A stretch of DNA of 64,000 bases from Anisus vortex. Its lineage: Eukaryota; Mollusca; Gastropoda; Planorbidae. A program made the translations under genes and the position numbers. Location: positions 14,107,132 to 14,171,131 of the forward strand of contig OX421497.1 in the NCBI GenBank assembly GCA_949126835.1. The letters are read 5' to 3'. The notes below the pieces were generated by a model. It saw only the letters and a program-made list of their open reading frames with translations. It was not told the DNA's origin and did not search any database. This document shows, piece after piece, positions 23,450-34,769 of the stretch (position 1 is the first letter of the stretch; every line of letters begins with the position of its first letter).

Positions 23450-24234
23450 TGCTCTTGTGAAATATGGCCTGGTTCCAGCACTTTTGACTCTCTATATGGT
23501 TAATGCTTGGCTATATTTTTTGTGGCTGATTCATGTGTCAGTGGGTGATTCATAAGTCAGTGGGAGATTCGTATATCAGTGGGAGATTCGTATCAGTGTT
23601 TGATTTTTGTCAGTGGTTCATATATTCTTTTGAAAGTCTCCCTGGCAAACTTATTCTACCAGGCATTAGTTGGAGACACCACAGGCCCTACCCACAATGC
23701 TGCTGTGGGCTCGCTGATACATTATTTCATTTCAGTCACAAAGGTGAATGCCATCCATATATTTTATATCTTTTAAATTCACTGTCCATCTCTAACTACA
23801 GTTTATTATGAACAATTCTAATATTTCTCGTTGTAGAAATCTCTTGTGCTCATTGAACAAATTAAACTTTCAACTTTAAAACCCTTCAGCATATTTTTCA
23901 TTCACAGAATAAATGATAATATCAAATGTTCATAAATTTGATTACCGGTATATTTTTAAACTTTCTTAAAGTTAAAGCAATGAGGTGTTTATAGTTTAAA
24001 AAAAAAAAAAGTTAAGTTGAAAATTTAAAGCTTGTTCAATGTGTAATATGATTGGGAATTGTCTTGTTGTAATTGAGGTTTTTAAAAATTGTTTTTCTAT
24101 GACAGCTACACTCTGCTGTTTGTGTAGCACATTATAATGGCATTGCCATCATCTTTTTTACATCCTCTTATACATGTATTGCAGCATTAATTTTGTTTGT
24201 CTGGATTGTTTGGAAATGTGTAGTGGGTCTACAG
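23450..24234. other. Intergenic, short imperfect repeats
   Basis: Begins with irregular CAGTGGGAGATTC-like repeats (23535-23625) that create an open frame at 23533-23811. No recognisable protein is encoded. Confidence 0.4.
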
Positions 24235-24551
24235 CACTGATCTATAAAAAGAATGGATTAGGCACAGATATTTTGAACACAAAATAAATAAATAAATAAA
24301 TTGGCTTTCACTGGACTTTCTCTTATCTATGAATAGTGTTTATGAAATTATATTTTCTAAACACTGACCTGTAAATATATTTCAAGTGACTTCCTTTTTA
24401 TCTATGGATTTGTTCTAATCATAAGTGGTTTATTCCTGTAACTCGCATTATGTAGATAAGTGAATAGTGGGAAAGGGGAATTCTTTTGGGCTTCAATTTG
24501 CGCATACACAATTATTATGGAGGCGCTATCCATTCTTTTTATAGATCAGTG
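24235..24551. mobile_element. hAT-type MITE, 317 bp
   Basis: The ends match as inverted repeats over at least 24 bp starting CACTGATCTATAAAAAGAAT. They are flanked by GTCTACAG (24227-24234) and GTCTACAA (24552-24559), an 8-bp target duplication with one mismatch. An (AAAT)n tract lies inside near 24280. It has no coding capacity. Confidence 0.75.
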
Positions 24552-24804
24552 GTCTACAAGTGTAAAAATGTGTGTTGCCCATTGGAGCTATAAACAAAAC
24601 AAAAGGAAATAGTATGCATTATTTAGTTGACAAATGAGTTACTGTAAACCCTTGAATGGTCATAGTGCTAGAAATTAGTAGATTTTTTTTCTTCAATAAA
24701 TATCTCGCGTTGTAATTCAATATACGGTAATTTTTATAAAAAATTTTCTGTTCTTATTATGGTGTATATTTAAAGTTGTAATTATAAAAGAAGGCTTTTA
24801 TATG

Positions 24805-24965
24805 CATTGATGGCTAGTCAGGCAATGTTAGTTTCCTTGGTCACTGCCTACACAGGGATTGTAAGGCCAGCACAATGCCCTTTCCAACTTTACTCTCCTA
24901 GAAGTAAGGCCAGGTAACCATAAGCCATAAGGGCTGGGTAGACTCTGGCACATACTCCAGACTTG
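24805..24965 (-). mobile_element. tRNA-derived SINE body, fragment
   Basis: The reverse complement matches the body of the full SINE at 35420-35695: the GGGCTGGGTAGACTC segment and GGCCAGCACAATGCCC are both present. The tRNA-like head is missing. Confidence 0.6.
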
Positions 24966-26847
24966 GGTATAAAATACTTTTATTTTGACATGAACATTTC
25001 TAAACCTAATGCATTTGTTAATCATATAGAAATTTTTTGCTGGTGTTAAAGAATCAAGTCACCATTGCAAACTTCAATCTTTATATATATACTCTTTGTT
25101 CAATGAAATTTACTATTCTATTTTTTTTATCAAGTTTCTTGTTTCATTTTTTTTTACTCTCTAGATGCTTTTAATCTGTTATTATTATACAATTTAAACA
25201 ATGACTCACTATCTCATCAGCATTTTAATCTGTTAGCCTAGGAGTGTAGGAGGTACATCAGTTCAAGGGTTGCCCAATAATATGTTATTATTAATATTAT
25301 ATAGGGCAATTTATGAGTGGTCAACATTCGTACATGACCTTGTCTAACTAGACTGTTTCAACTGAAAAGTTTGACTGGTATTTCCAAATCTTGTTTGGCA
25401 GATTGATGAACTTGAGTCAACTCTTAGATTGAGTTGTACTTCTCACCTTTACCCACAATTCCTCATCACAAATGGAGACATGGGCTAAACTGTACTTTCT
25501 GTTAAGCTTGTCTTTCACAGCAATGCCATTCTCTTCCCCCTCTGTGTATAAATAAATACAAACTCACTGACAAAAAAGAAGAAAAAATATCTGGATGGTT
25601 ATTCCAGAAACAATGTTCAAACTTTAAATTTCTTCCTTTGATGTGCTCACAATTTTTAGTTTCCTTCAGCAACATCCCTCAAGATGATAATGAAATCACT
25701 ACATCAATTCTAATTTCTGCAAGTATTCTGCAAGTTTTAAAGATCAAATTTGATTAAAAAAATAGCTGTCTCTTGATTGTACTTGGAATTTGACCTTCAC
25801 ATTTTTTTAGGGCATATCTTGGCCTTTAGTTGAACAAAGCAAGTTTTTTCAGTAATATTTTAGTTGGTTTTTTTTTTCCCCACCATATATATGTTTAAAT
25901 TTGACTACAGGTCTACATTTGTATCTACTGTGTCTTTAAATATGTTTGTCTTTAAATATGTGCTTGGCTGCAATTGTTCTAAAATTTTCTTAAATTTAAG
26001 AATAATTAATTGTAACAGTAACAGTACAGGGCAAAGGTTTTCAGTTGATTCCTCATTACGTTGTATTTTTTCATATTTTTACCATGTCAAGTCAATTATC
26101 AAATTACAAGTCTTCACCTATTAACACCAACTTAGCTAAAAGTAATGATGTAATGTGCTAAAAACTGTATAATACTTTAAGGATTTTATTTTGCTGTTTA
26201 TATTGTCTGCTCACAACCTAAATCTATAAAATGAATGAAATCATATGTAAAAAAATTATTTTTGTGCATTCTTCCAACATAAAAGTAAAAGTTTTTTTTT
26301 TGTAAAATTCTGGTACATTTTCTTGACTGTTAATGTATTTATAATACTTATAACTTAGTAAGAATAGCAAGAAACAAATACAATCATAAATACAATCATT
26401 CCACCTGTTTAAATATGTAATTTGCTATGTGCTGCTACTTTATACTGATGTTATCTTCTTTAATTTTTTAAATATTTTTTTCCCCTCTGCAATCAAAGTT
26501 GTAAAATTTTAACAAAAAAATAAAATATTCTACTGTTAAATGTTAAGTTATTAAACGTATTCTTTAATTTCTCTTAAATGACATTATGCTTAAATGGTTT
26601 AGCTCATGATTGACAATTGTCATTTTATTTGCATTGGTTAATCCATGCCTTTTTTTTATAGTTCTGACAAATCAATAAGCTGACTCATTATGACAAGCAA
26701 TGTCTAGAAGTATACTCTGAACTTTAGCCCACCATGAATGATTCAAAGCATGACATGGATTTACTTCTGGAGTTCAACTCCTATAAAAGGCCATGATTCT
26801 AGCATACTATGAGCAGCATGACTCAGAAAAGAATAAATATAATTATT
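24966..26847. other. Intergenic AT-rich sequence
   Basis: No exon-like, RNA or mobile-element signal that I can support. The open frame at 25864-26124 is low-complexity and unlikely to be coding. Confidence 0.5.
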
Positions 26848-27842
26848 CTGATAACACTGATAGAGTAGAGTAGAGATTAAAAGAATATACATACTGATAA
26901 CACTGATAGAGTAGAGTAGAGAGAAGAGATTAAAAGAATATACATACTGATAACACTGATAGAGTAGAGTAGAGAGAAGAGATTAAAAGAATATACATAC
27001 TGATAACACTGATAGAGTAGAGTAGAGAGAAGAGATTAAAAGAATATACATACTGATAACACTGATAGAGTAGAGTAGATAGAAGAGATGAAAAGAATAT
27101 ACATACTGATAACACTGATAGAGTAGAGTAGAGAGAAGAGATTAAAAGAATATACATACTGCTAACACTGATAGAGTAGAGTAGAGAGAAGAGATTAAAA
27201 GAATATACATACTGATAACACTGATAGAGTAGAGTAGATAGAAGAGATAAGAATATACATACTGATAACACTGATAGAGTAGAGTAGAGAGAAGAGATTA
27301 AAAGAATATACATACTGATAACACTGATAGAGTAGAGTAGAGAGAAGAGATTAAAAGAATATACATACTGCTAACACTGATAGAGTAGAGTAGTGAGAAG
27401 AGATTAAAAGAATATACATACTGATAACACTGATAGAGTAGAGTAGATAGAAGAGATGAAAAGAATATACATACTGATAACACTGATAGCGTAGAGTAGA
27501 GAGAAGAGATTAAAAGAATATACATACTGCTAACACTGATAGAGTAGAGTAGAGAGAAGAGATTAAAAGAATATACATACTGATAACACTGATAGAGTAG
27601 AGTAGATAGAAGAGATTAAAAGAATATACATACTGATAACACTGATAGAGTAGAGTAGATAGAAGAGATGAAAAGAATATACATACTGATAACACTGATA
27701 GCGTAGAGTAGATAGAAGAGATTAAAAGAATATACATACTGATAACACTGATAGCGTAGAGTAGATAGAAGAGATTAAAAGAATATACATACTGATAACA
27801 CTGATAGCGTAGAGTAGATAGAAGAGATTAAAAGAATATACA
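26848..27842. repeat. 53-bp minisatellite, intergenic
   Basis: About 18 to 19 copies of a 53-bp unit beginning GATAACACTGATAGAGTAGA and ending AGAATATACATACT. Variants (GATAGCG, CTGCTAAC, GTAGATAGAAG) recur in patches. The long minus-strand frames here (26930-27737) are products of the repeat period and not genes. Confidence 0.95.
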
Positions 27843-28521
27843 ATCTCTTTGAAATAAATCTATGAAAGCTATAGCATTTTATAATAACCATGTCCGCTTT
27901 ACATTAAACATACCATGCATTATAAAGTCTGACTGTATACTAAATAATTATAATTTAAGTTCTAACACAAGTTTACATTATGGGTAAGTAACAAGTACAC
28001 ACCTAACAAGTGCTATTTTGTTTACTATGAAAATTTTAGTATATTATATGTAGAACCTCTTAAATGCCTGTTGTACAAAAATTATATTCATTAACTTGTT
28101 CTTGAGATTAAAATATTATATTTGGCCTCAGCAATCAGAAGCTCAAGTGATAAAATATTGTTTCTTATCGCTATACCGTCATTACTTTAAATAATTAAAT
28201 AAGCTCAACATGGCCTACAGACTTAATCCTTAAAGTTTTAGATATAAATATAAATTGGTTAGGAGTTAAGCAACATCATTTTTCCACCTTGAAGTTATAT
28301 ATAGCAATAGCTATACAATTTACAGTATAAAATAGATAATAGTATTTAGTATAAATAATGCATTTCTATGAGCTCTCAACACTAAAGGCAATCAAAGAAA
28401 TAAATCAAGACAGATGTTTATATTTTTATAAAGTATATTAAACAAAAAATACACACAAAATATTGATGGTGTGCGTTTCAACAGTAACATTTAAAAAAAA
28501 AAGGTAATGATGTACAAAAGA

Positions 28522-28596
28522 TTACATGTAGATCATATCATTAACTGTGTGCTGTTCTATTAATTCTAAAAGTAACTTTTCTATCTTCTTGGTTGG
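28522..28596 (-). CDS. PSMG1: PSMG1 exon 6 (C-terminus)
   Basis: 24 codons plus TAA. It encodes P-T-K-K-I-E-K-L-L-L-E-L-I-E and ends in I-Y-M, comparable to the vertebrate I-Y-T end. The exon is too short for usual ORF cut-offs and was found by reading past exon 5. Confidence 0.85.
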   Translation of the reverse strand, partial: PTKKIEKLLLELIEQHTVNDMIYM

Positions 28597-31500
28597 CTGA
28601 AAAAGAAAATTGAAAGATAATTAATAGTAGATTACTAGATTTAGTAATACTTGTTATAATTATGAAAACAACAACACTCCTATAAGAGGTATCTTTGAAA
28701 TAATATAAGAAAAAACTAGATATCAATCTATTTCTTACAAATTAAATGTTTTGTAAATTATCAAATTTACAACACGACAAATTTAAGATTTCATGAAATA
28801 AATTGAAAGTTTAAATATTCTTTTTCTAAACTAATAGCGCTAAAGAATAAAACATAACTAAATAAATAAAGATTGAAATATTTTTACATTAAAAAAAATT
28901 GAATTAAAAAATGATTTAAGATAACAAGCATTACCGTTATACTTTTGAAAGGCAAAGCCTTTAATATAGTGAGAAATGATTTAACATCTGTAATATCCAT
29001 GAATCTAGTCTCTTTATAGCAAACAAAAACAACAGCTTGATACTGCTGGACTTGAAAGAATGTCATTACTGTGGAAAAATAAAATACATATTTGAAAAGA
29101 TCTACCATACTATAATTGACTTAAAAAAACGAGCCTTCCGGTTCTTGCGTCCAGGGTGTAACGATGTTCAGGGGTGGACAAAAGAGAGCACACCGTGGTC
29201 CTGGGCCAACCATTATTGTGGTGGCTCACTCGTATACCTGCACTGTCGTCTGTCTAATCCCATACAATAGGAATGGGCATCCAGGCACCAGAGCGGGGTT
29301 GAGGTCTGAGTCTCTCTGCGGTTCAATGAGACTTTGGATGCGCAGCAGGTACTGTCCCCCATGTGTTAGCTCACCGGTGTACTTTTGATGCAAGTGTACT
29401 GTTGGTTTCTAAACTTCACCAGCAATGAGACCCATGGGTACAGAAGTGGAAAAATAAATCTACCAGAATATTCTACAAGGTCATGATGCTATACATTGAA
29501 AATAAAGGTCTTCAACTTTGTGTTTGGCATACAATATAATTAATAATGTTACTATAATTTGTAATGGTTTTATGCTTGTATTCCTGTCTGCTAAAAGACT
29601 TGGTTTTGACTCCTAGTTAGCATTGCTTAAGTCTAATAGATACGTGACATCAAAAAAGATAAGCATTGACTGACTGTATGAACCAAAATAACTAAAAGGG
29701 CCACTCAGAATTTATTTAATCAACAATAAAATAAAACAATTATTGATTTCAGTCTAACAATGCAATTTATACTTTATGTCCATCAATAAAAGTTTATCTA
29801 ATACCTGGGCATGTTTGTTTTCATTTAATGACATTGTTTCAGGTTTTAAATAAAACTTTATCCATTTATTTTTAAAATGTGAAGAATTTAAATCATTTTA
29901 TAGTGTGTTAATTATTGTATATGTAGTGTGTTATCTGAATTTTTTTTTACTTATATGGAGTTATGCCTCTTGGCCTACAAATTGGGGAGTTATAGCTTGG
30001 CAACTGCCTATAGTTAGTTTAACATGTCATTCATAGACATTTTGTTCATTCAATATTGCATACTGTGCAGTGAACAACTGGTGGTCTCTATAGTCAAAAG
30101 TGGTAATTTAATACAATATGCTTTCAGGAACTGTTATATTGTGCATTGCTGTGTACTGCATAATCCAGAAAGGCACTTGATTTTACATTTAATTTAAATG
30201 AATTGGTAGAAACACAGGGATAAAACTTTCATTGACTTCATATTAAAAATAAAACCCAACAAAAACGTATAGTATAATGTTTTTGCTGCCTGTATCATTG
30301 TTTTGTAATTGTCTAATTCTATACTGAAGGACTCCAAAGCAAAATATGCAGTTACTCTGGTAGAACAGTTTGGCATTCCATCACTAATAGTCACCACTGG
30401 TGAGTCTTTATAAACCAAAAGATGTATTCAATGGTAGCTTACGCATTGCAGGAAAACCAGTCAACATGTTTGGCTGCTCCAGCGGGGGACAAAGCACATC
30501 TCTGTTGTACTTGTTCGTTTTGAGGCATCTAATGAAAGGAGTCTCCAGGTGAGATGCTGGTTGGTGACTGCAGTAGCTACCTGTGCTAGACGTTGTCAGG
30601 ACGGTGATAACAGCCTGGGATAGATTGATGCTCTTAGCTAGCTGTTGGTATAAAAAAAGTTTTCAGAATTTTGCCTTGTCAATTCAGAATTACAAAAGTA
30701 ATTAAAACCAACAATGAATGTAATAATTGAGAACTATGTTGGCCTATGCTCGGAAGAGTACCTGACATTAGTTGGGGTAAAGTAAAGATGGCTGGGCATT
30801 GTGCTGGCCACACAATCAACAAGTATGCCATGGCCACAGAAACTGCTGAACGTCGCATCACCAGCCCTAAGATCTATTTGGTCTGATGAGTAATTTACTT
30901 TTTTATTATGCTGGCCTATGACAAGTTTGGTCTAAATGTCTGCTAATTTCTTTCTCAACTTACTCAACTAAAACTAAATTAACTTATACATTCACATCTA
31001 AAGTTTTAGAAAACAAGCACTGGAAGTGAATAGGTACATTTTTTAGTAATACTTGCCAATTGGGACCATGTGAAGCTTTCCTCAGGAAGTACATCTCTTT
31101 TACACAGACAAAGTAATGTAGAGGGATCATTTGGATCTTTATAAATATAACATGTTTTGTCCGTGGTGGAGTCTTTTGTTTTCAAAAATTCATCCCCTTG
31201 AGCGCTTGTAAAAATTCCACCAATTCTTTCAAAATTTAACTGTTGGGACAGATAAATATCTACAAAAGCTGAGGGAGAAAATCAATTTCAAGATCAATGT
31301 ACAAGATATTTTAATATTTGCATATTTTTATAACATATAGAATAAGTTTAATGAAATGATTTTGGATAATTTGTTTATAATGATAATCTAACTGTACATA
31401 CCGTTTGCTTCAATTCCATATGCTAAAAGAAATTTGGAACATGGAACTTTTTTATCTGGTGAATTTTGCATTACATCTTGAAAACTAGATGACCAGTGTA

Positions 31501-34181
31501 TAATGGGTTCACTGTAAAAAAAAAAGTTATGATTTTAAAATTTAGCTTATTAGATATTAGATAGTTTAGACATATCAGATGAAATTTCTAGGACACATCT
31601 ATAGGAAAAATGGTATAGAAAGACTGGCTTTGTGTGGGAAAATATCTGGTAAGAGAGACAGAGGAAGACAAAGGCTAACATATGTAGAAAGCCTGAACGA
31701 ATGGGCCACGAACAACAACATAAGTAATAATAACTTTCTGCAAAAAGCTAACAACAGGAAAGAATGGAGAGTCATGACCGCCGATGTCTGTTCCAGACCT
31801 GGCACGTAAAGAAGAAGAAGACATATCAACAACAAAAGTTTTTTTTCTTTTGTTTTTCTTTTCTGCATTGGTTGTAAGAAGATTTTGGTCATTTGGAGGC
31901 AATTGGAACTAAATTGGGATTTATCAAGTTAAAGGGGAGTGACGTCAGGGGGGAGCAACATCACATCCCAAAAGTAAAAACTAAAAAAATAATAATTTTA
32001 AATTGAAAAAGTGTCTGCCGTGGTTTTAAAGAAGCATGACAATAGCATAAGTTGTCATAACATATAAGTTTCATATAGCCTAAAACATAGCTCAAACTTA
32101 AAGCAAAAAGTTTTCAGTTAGTCTGAGTTATATTTTTCTAGCTTTTGTTTCTATAATTGGTTCAATTTCTAATGCCTTTGTAACATGAGATAAGAAGTAA
32201 GAGTAAGCATTTCTTATAGCGCTTCTATTCATGCTATTAAATTAGCATGCTCAGTGCGCTCTTGGTGTGACTTGCAGTTGCAGATGTATTAGCCAAAGAG
32301 AATGGTCTTTAAATATATAAAAGTTCTTTTACTCCATTTCTATTAACTCGTACTGTCTGTCCTGTTCCTCGCAAAACTTTGAATCGATTTTTCGACCACT
32401 TCCCGTCGTCCAATCGAGCTGAAACTTGGGCAGCAGACTTGTCCCAACTAACAATCCATTCTATCAAATTTTCAGCATCATAGCCTTTGGAATATTTTTG
32501 AATACCTTCGACCAATTTGCGAATCAAAAAAAATTTTTTATGTTAAACATGGCTGCCTCTGCCGGAAGTAAATAAAATTTTGGGAGTGTTCTTTTTTACA
32601 AAATAAATAGAATGAAAACGACACAATGTAGCAGAAACAAAGCGAGTTCTCTTTTTTATAGTTTTTGCGGGTTAAGGCCAAAGCTAGAAAAAAAAAGGAT
32701 GCGCAAAATTTTAGTGTGGAAATTCAGAAGGTATGATATCACTTATATTTATTTTAATCTATCAAAATATAAATTAAATATAAACTTAGTTTACAAAGAA
32801 AAGGAGCATAATAAAAACTTTGTTTTCATGTGTTAGTTTTTTTTAAAGATTCTTTTGAGTCTTGACTGACTCTTGACCCAGACTCTGTCAGTGTCAGTGT
32901 CAGTGTCTGAGATAAATTGTTCCATAAAGTATGATAAAGAAGGCGCCACTGATTCAAATCAGATAATCTTAAGGTAAGGTAAAAGAACAAGGCTCAAAGA
33001 CCCAAAATAAAAGTCGAGGCTATACTTTGGTTTAACTGCCTCACAGAGTTTTTCTAAGTGCCATATATCAATTTAAAGATCTTTTTGTCCTGAATACAAC
33101 AATCTAGGTTTTATTGAGCGGTTCCATTTGTGTGATTTTTATTTAATGTTGAAAATTTGGTAATTTTGCATGTTTTATTAAAAATTGTTACTTCCCTTGA
33201 GCTTTTTATGTTAAATTTTGTTACGTCCCTTTGATTGGTTTATTTTTATTTATTTTTTCTTTTATCCCTATACTATAATATCAAACGCACACTCTCCATG
33301 TACCACACGCTTCTCGGACCAGATTTTTCCCCACTATCGGTTAGTTTCTAAGCTTTCTAAGTATTTGTTAATGAGTAGTATCGGCCAACCTGGCGATATC
33401 TTGGCACAGGAAGTAGTAATCTAGAAAAGCACATGTCACGCATGTGCAACAAGAGACAGGTGGTCTCGACTAGGAAGAGAGAACAATAGGATTTTGTGTC
33501 TTTTTGTGTTTTTTCATATGAAATACGGTAAGAATAATAAATTTTTTCATACATTTCGTGCTATTTCGCCCCTTTTCCCATTTCGGTATCAGTTCTAAGA
33601 AATTCCTACTGAAAATTTTAGTAGCGGAGCTATTGATAATTGTGTCTTAGGAAACCGCCAGACAACGTGTTTCATGGCTGTGTGACGTCACAAGCCTTTG
33701 GTAAACACAATGGAAATGAATTTTTTTTTCGATGAAACATTTTTTGTTTTCCATTTTCAATAGTCTGCCGCTCTTCCTAAGACACTTATCAATAGATCCA
33801 CGCGAAAAAAATTTCAGTTGGAATTTTTTAGAACCCTACTTTTCGTGAGGCAGCTGAACCAAAGTATTACCAAAGTCGAATTCAATATAGCCTAATTAAA
33901 GAATAAAAAAAATGATTGAAAACATTTAACTGATTTAACTTTAACATTGAAAATAAATGATTGATAAAAATGATTTCAAAATGCAGCGTCATTAGAAACG
34001 GGTTGCATAAAAAGCTTTTCAAACTCGAGGAATTTTGTTTAATATTTTAAAAACATTGTAAAATTATGTTCAGAAATAAAGACAATAACTACGGTAGAGA
34101 CTGTGGCAGATCCTCTTCATCTTCGTCATCGTCTACTGCACGAGAGCTGACAGATAACACTTCGCCAAAGTAAGTCGCCAT
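28522..34181 (-). CDS. PSMG1: Proteasome assembly chaperone 1, six coding exons
   Basis: PSMG1 (PAC1) pairs with PSMG2 and guides alpha-ring assembly of the 20S proteasome in the cytosol. Minus-strand exons: 34181-34093, 31511-31402, 31268-31057, 30641-30443, 29050-28935, 28596-28522, total 801 bp (266 codons plus stop; vertebrate protein about 288). The translation starts M-A-T-Y-F-G-E-V, like the vertebrate N-terminus, then an acidic Asp/Glu run. Matching blocks follow: V-P-C-S-K-F-L-L-A-Y-G; T-P-F-I-R-C-L-K-T-N with P-P-L-E-Q-P-N; A-V-V-F-V-C-Y-K-E-T; and a C-terminal K-K-I-E-K-L-L ending N-D-M-I-Y-M. All phases close. Introns are GT-AG except intron 3, which uses a GC donor (GCAAGT) at 31056. 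Intron 1 contains a LINE fragment and a TIR element. It is divergently arranged with SYAP1. Confidence 0.92.
28935..29050 (-). CDS. PSMG1: PSMG1 exon 5
   Basis: 116 bp from acceptor TTTCAAG to donor GTAATG. It encodes Q-Y-Q-A-V-V-F-V-C-Y-K-E-T and S-F-L-T-I-L-K-A-L, equivalent to the vertebrate I-L-Y-L-C-Y region. Confidence 0.9.
29110..29455. repeat. GC-richer unclassified interspersed repeat
   Basis: Inside PSMG1 intron 4 a sharply bounded segment differs in composition from the AT-rich surroundings. No SINE box or inverted ends could be assigned. The frames 29037-29388 have no known product. Confidence 0.35.
30443..30641 (-). CDS. PSMG1: PSMG1 exon 4
   Basis: 199 bp with acceptor CCAACAG and donor GTAAGC. 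It encodes I-T-V-L-T-T, P-F-I-R-C-L-K-T-N and C-P-P-L-E-Q-P-N, the most conserved block of the family. Confidence 0.92.
30750..30895 (+). mobile_element. SINE body fragment in PSMG1 intron 3
   Basis: Shares ACCTGACATTAGTTGGGGTA and GGCTGGGCATTGTGCTGGCC with the full copy at 35420-35695, in the same orientation and without the tRNA-like head. Confidence 0.7.
31057..31268 (-). CDS. PSMG1: PSMG1 exon 3, GC donor
   Basis: 212 bp. It encodes A-F-V-D-I-Y-L-S-Q-Q and ends E-E-S-F-T-W-S-Q-L in phase 0. The only donor consistent with the reading frame is TTG/GCAAGT, a GC-AG intron. Confidence 0.85.
31402..31511 (-). CDS. PSMG1: PSMG1 exon 2
   Basis: 110 bp after a T/A-rich acceptor. It completes a Pro codon and encodes P-C-S-K-F-L-L-A-Y-G-I-E-A-N, the strand matching P-C-S-K-F-I-I-A-I-G in vertebrates. 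The donor is GTATGT. Confidence 0.9.
31565..31822 (+). pseudogene. Non-LTR retrotransposon ORF2 C-terminus
   Basis: The + strand frame 31579-31809 encodes K-F-L-G-H-I-Y-R-K, R-D-R-G-R-Q-R-L-T-Y, R-K-E-W-R-V-M-T-A-D-V-C and P-G-T before a stop, then a (GAA)n tail. This is the standard C-terminal end of a widespread invertebrate endonuclease-RT LINE, distinct from the family at 36048. It is a 5'-truncated copy inside PSMG1 intron 1, antisense to that gene. Confidence 0.65.
32205..32275 (-). mobile_element. CR1-like 3' tail remnant
   Basis: The reverse complement contains GAGCGCACTGAGCATGC followed by a partial TATAA-type tail, similar to the 3' end of the CR1-like copy at 59594-59660 (AGCGCGCTGAGCATGC). 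It is a short remnant only. Confidence 0.4.
32309..32527 (-). other. Unexplained minus-strand frame in PSMG1 intron 1
   Basis: About 70 codons of complex, non-repetitive composition (Trp, Tyr, many charged residues) ending in a stop at 32309. It has no ATG of its own. An upstream ATG lies in a different frame across an 8-T run, so a one-base slip would join them. I do not recognise the protein. It might be an unknown small gene, a decayed retrogene or a mobile-element fragment. Confidence 0.25.
33592..33836. mobile_element. TIR element (MITE-like), about 245 bp
   Basis: The left end (GTTCTAAGAAATTCC..., reaching TTGTGTCTTAGGAA) pairs with the reverse complement of the right end (GTTCTAAAAAATTCC..., reaching AAGTGTCTTAGGAA) over about 60 bp with scattered mismatches. 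There is no coding capacity. A target duplication is not clear. It lies in PSMG1 intron 1. Confidence 0.65.
34093..34181 (-). CDS. PSMG1: PSMG1 exon 1
   Basis: ATG at 34181-34179, 29 codons plus two bases. It encodes the F-F-G-E-V-like start and an acidic run D-D-D-E-D-E-E-D. The donor is GTAGTT. Confidence 0.88.
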
Positions 34182-34479
34182 ATTTAAATAGTGAACCGGA
34201 AACAGCTGCGAGATCATTCACACAAAATATTGTAAACTAAGAAAATCATGTTTGTTTTAAAAATGATTTTCCCAATTATTACACTTTTCTGACAATTTTA
34301 GTTTTTTTTTTTAGTTGTTAAATATAATATATTAACAATTTTGCAGGACTCTTTCACTTAAAAGCTAGTCACGTGACTTATGTTTATGTTGTGTCACAGA
34401 ACTTTGGTACAAAATTTTGTAAACAGGCACAAGGGAAACGCATAAAGTTGCAATACATTCTAAACGTAAGCTTTTTAAA
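34182..34479. promoter_or_regulatory. Bidirectional promoter PSMG1/SYAP1
   Basis: 298 bp separate the two divergent start codons. The segment contains ACCGGAAAC at 34195-34203, an ETS/GABP-type core next to PSMG1, and the perfect 10-bp palindrome GTCACGTGAC at 34368-34377 nearer SYAP1. The palindrome matches the published CLEAR/E-box consensus. No TATA box is obvious at a suitable distance. The transcription start sites are not known. Confidence 0.6.
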
Positions 34480-34769
34480 ATGTTTAGCTCAGTAACGAGC
34501 TGGTTAGGAGTTGGTCAAAGACCTAAAGAAAGTGATGACAATAAGGAAAATGAAGGCCATGTTCATTCCGAGAGTAAAGACAGCATTAGCTCTACATCGG
34601 TCGAGACCAGTGTCAGTTCTAAAGAAGGAATAACAGAAACGGACTCAGAAGATAACGACGGAAAAGCTTCCACAACATCTGATTCTTCTTCTCATGATGC
34701 TTCACCTTTGGAGACATTAGAAGATGTTTCAGCAAAAGCCCTTAATACAGCTAAAGAATTTGGAAGTTT
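34480..34769 (+). CDS. SYAP1: SYAP1 exon 1
   Basis: 96 codons plus two bases, from the ATG at 34480 to a GTAACT donor. It is rich in Ser, Asp and Glu after the conserved start and ends with A-K-E-F-G-S. Confidence 0.93.

Noticed and set aside
26930..27737. Minus-strand frames of 75-127 codons rich in Leu/Ser
   Set aside because: Produced by the 53-bp minisatellite; not membrane proteins.
30194..30418. Minus-strand frame near PSMG1 exon 4 as a further PSMG1 exon
   Set aside because: Exon 4 joins in frame to 29050; this frame lacks family residues.
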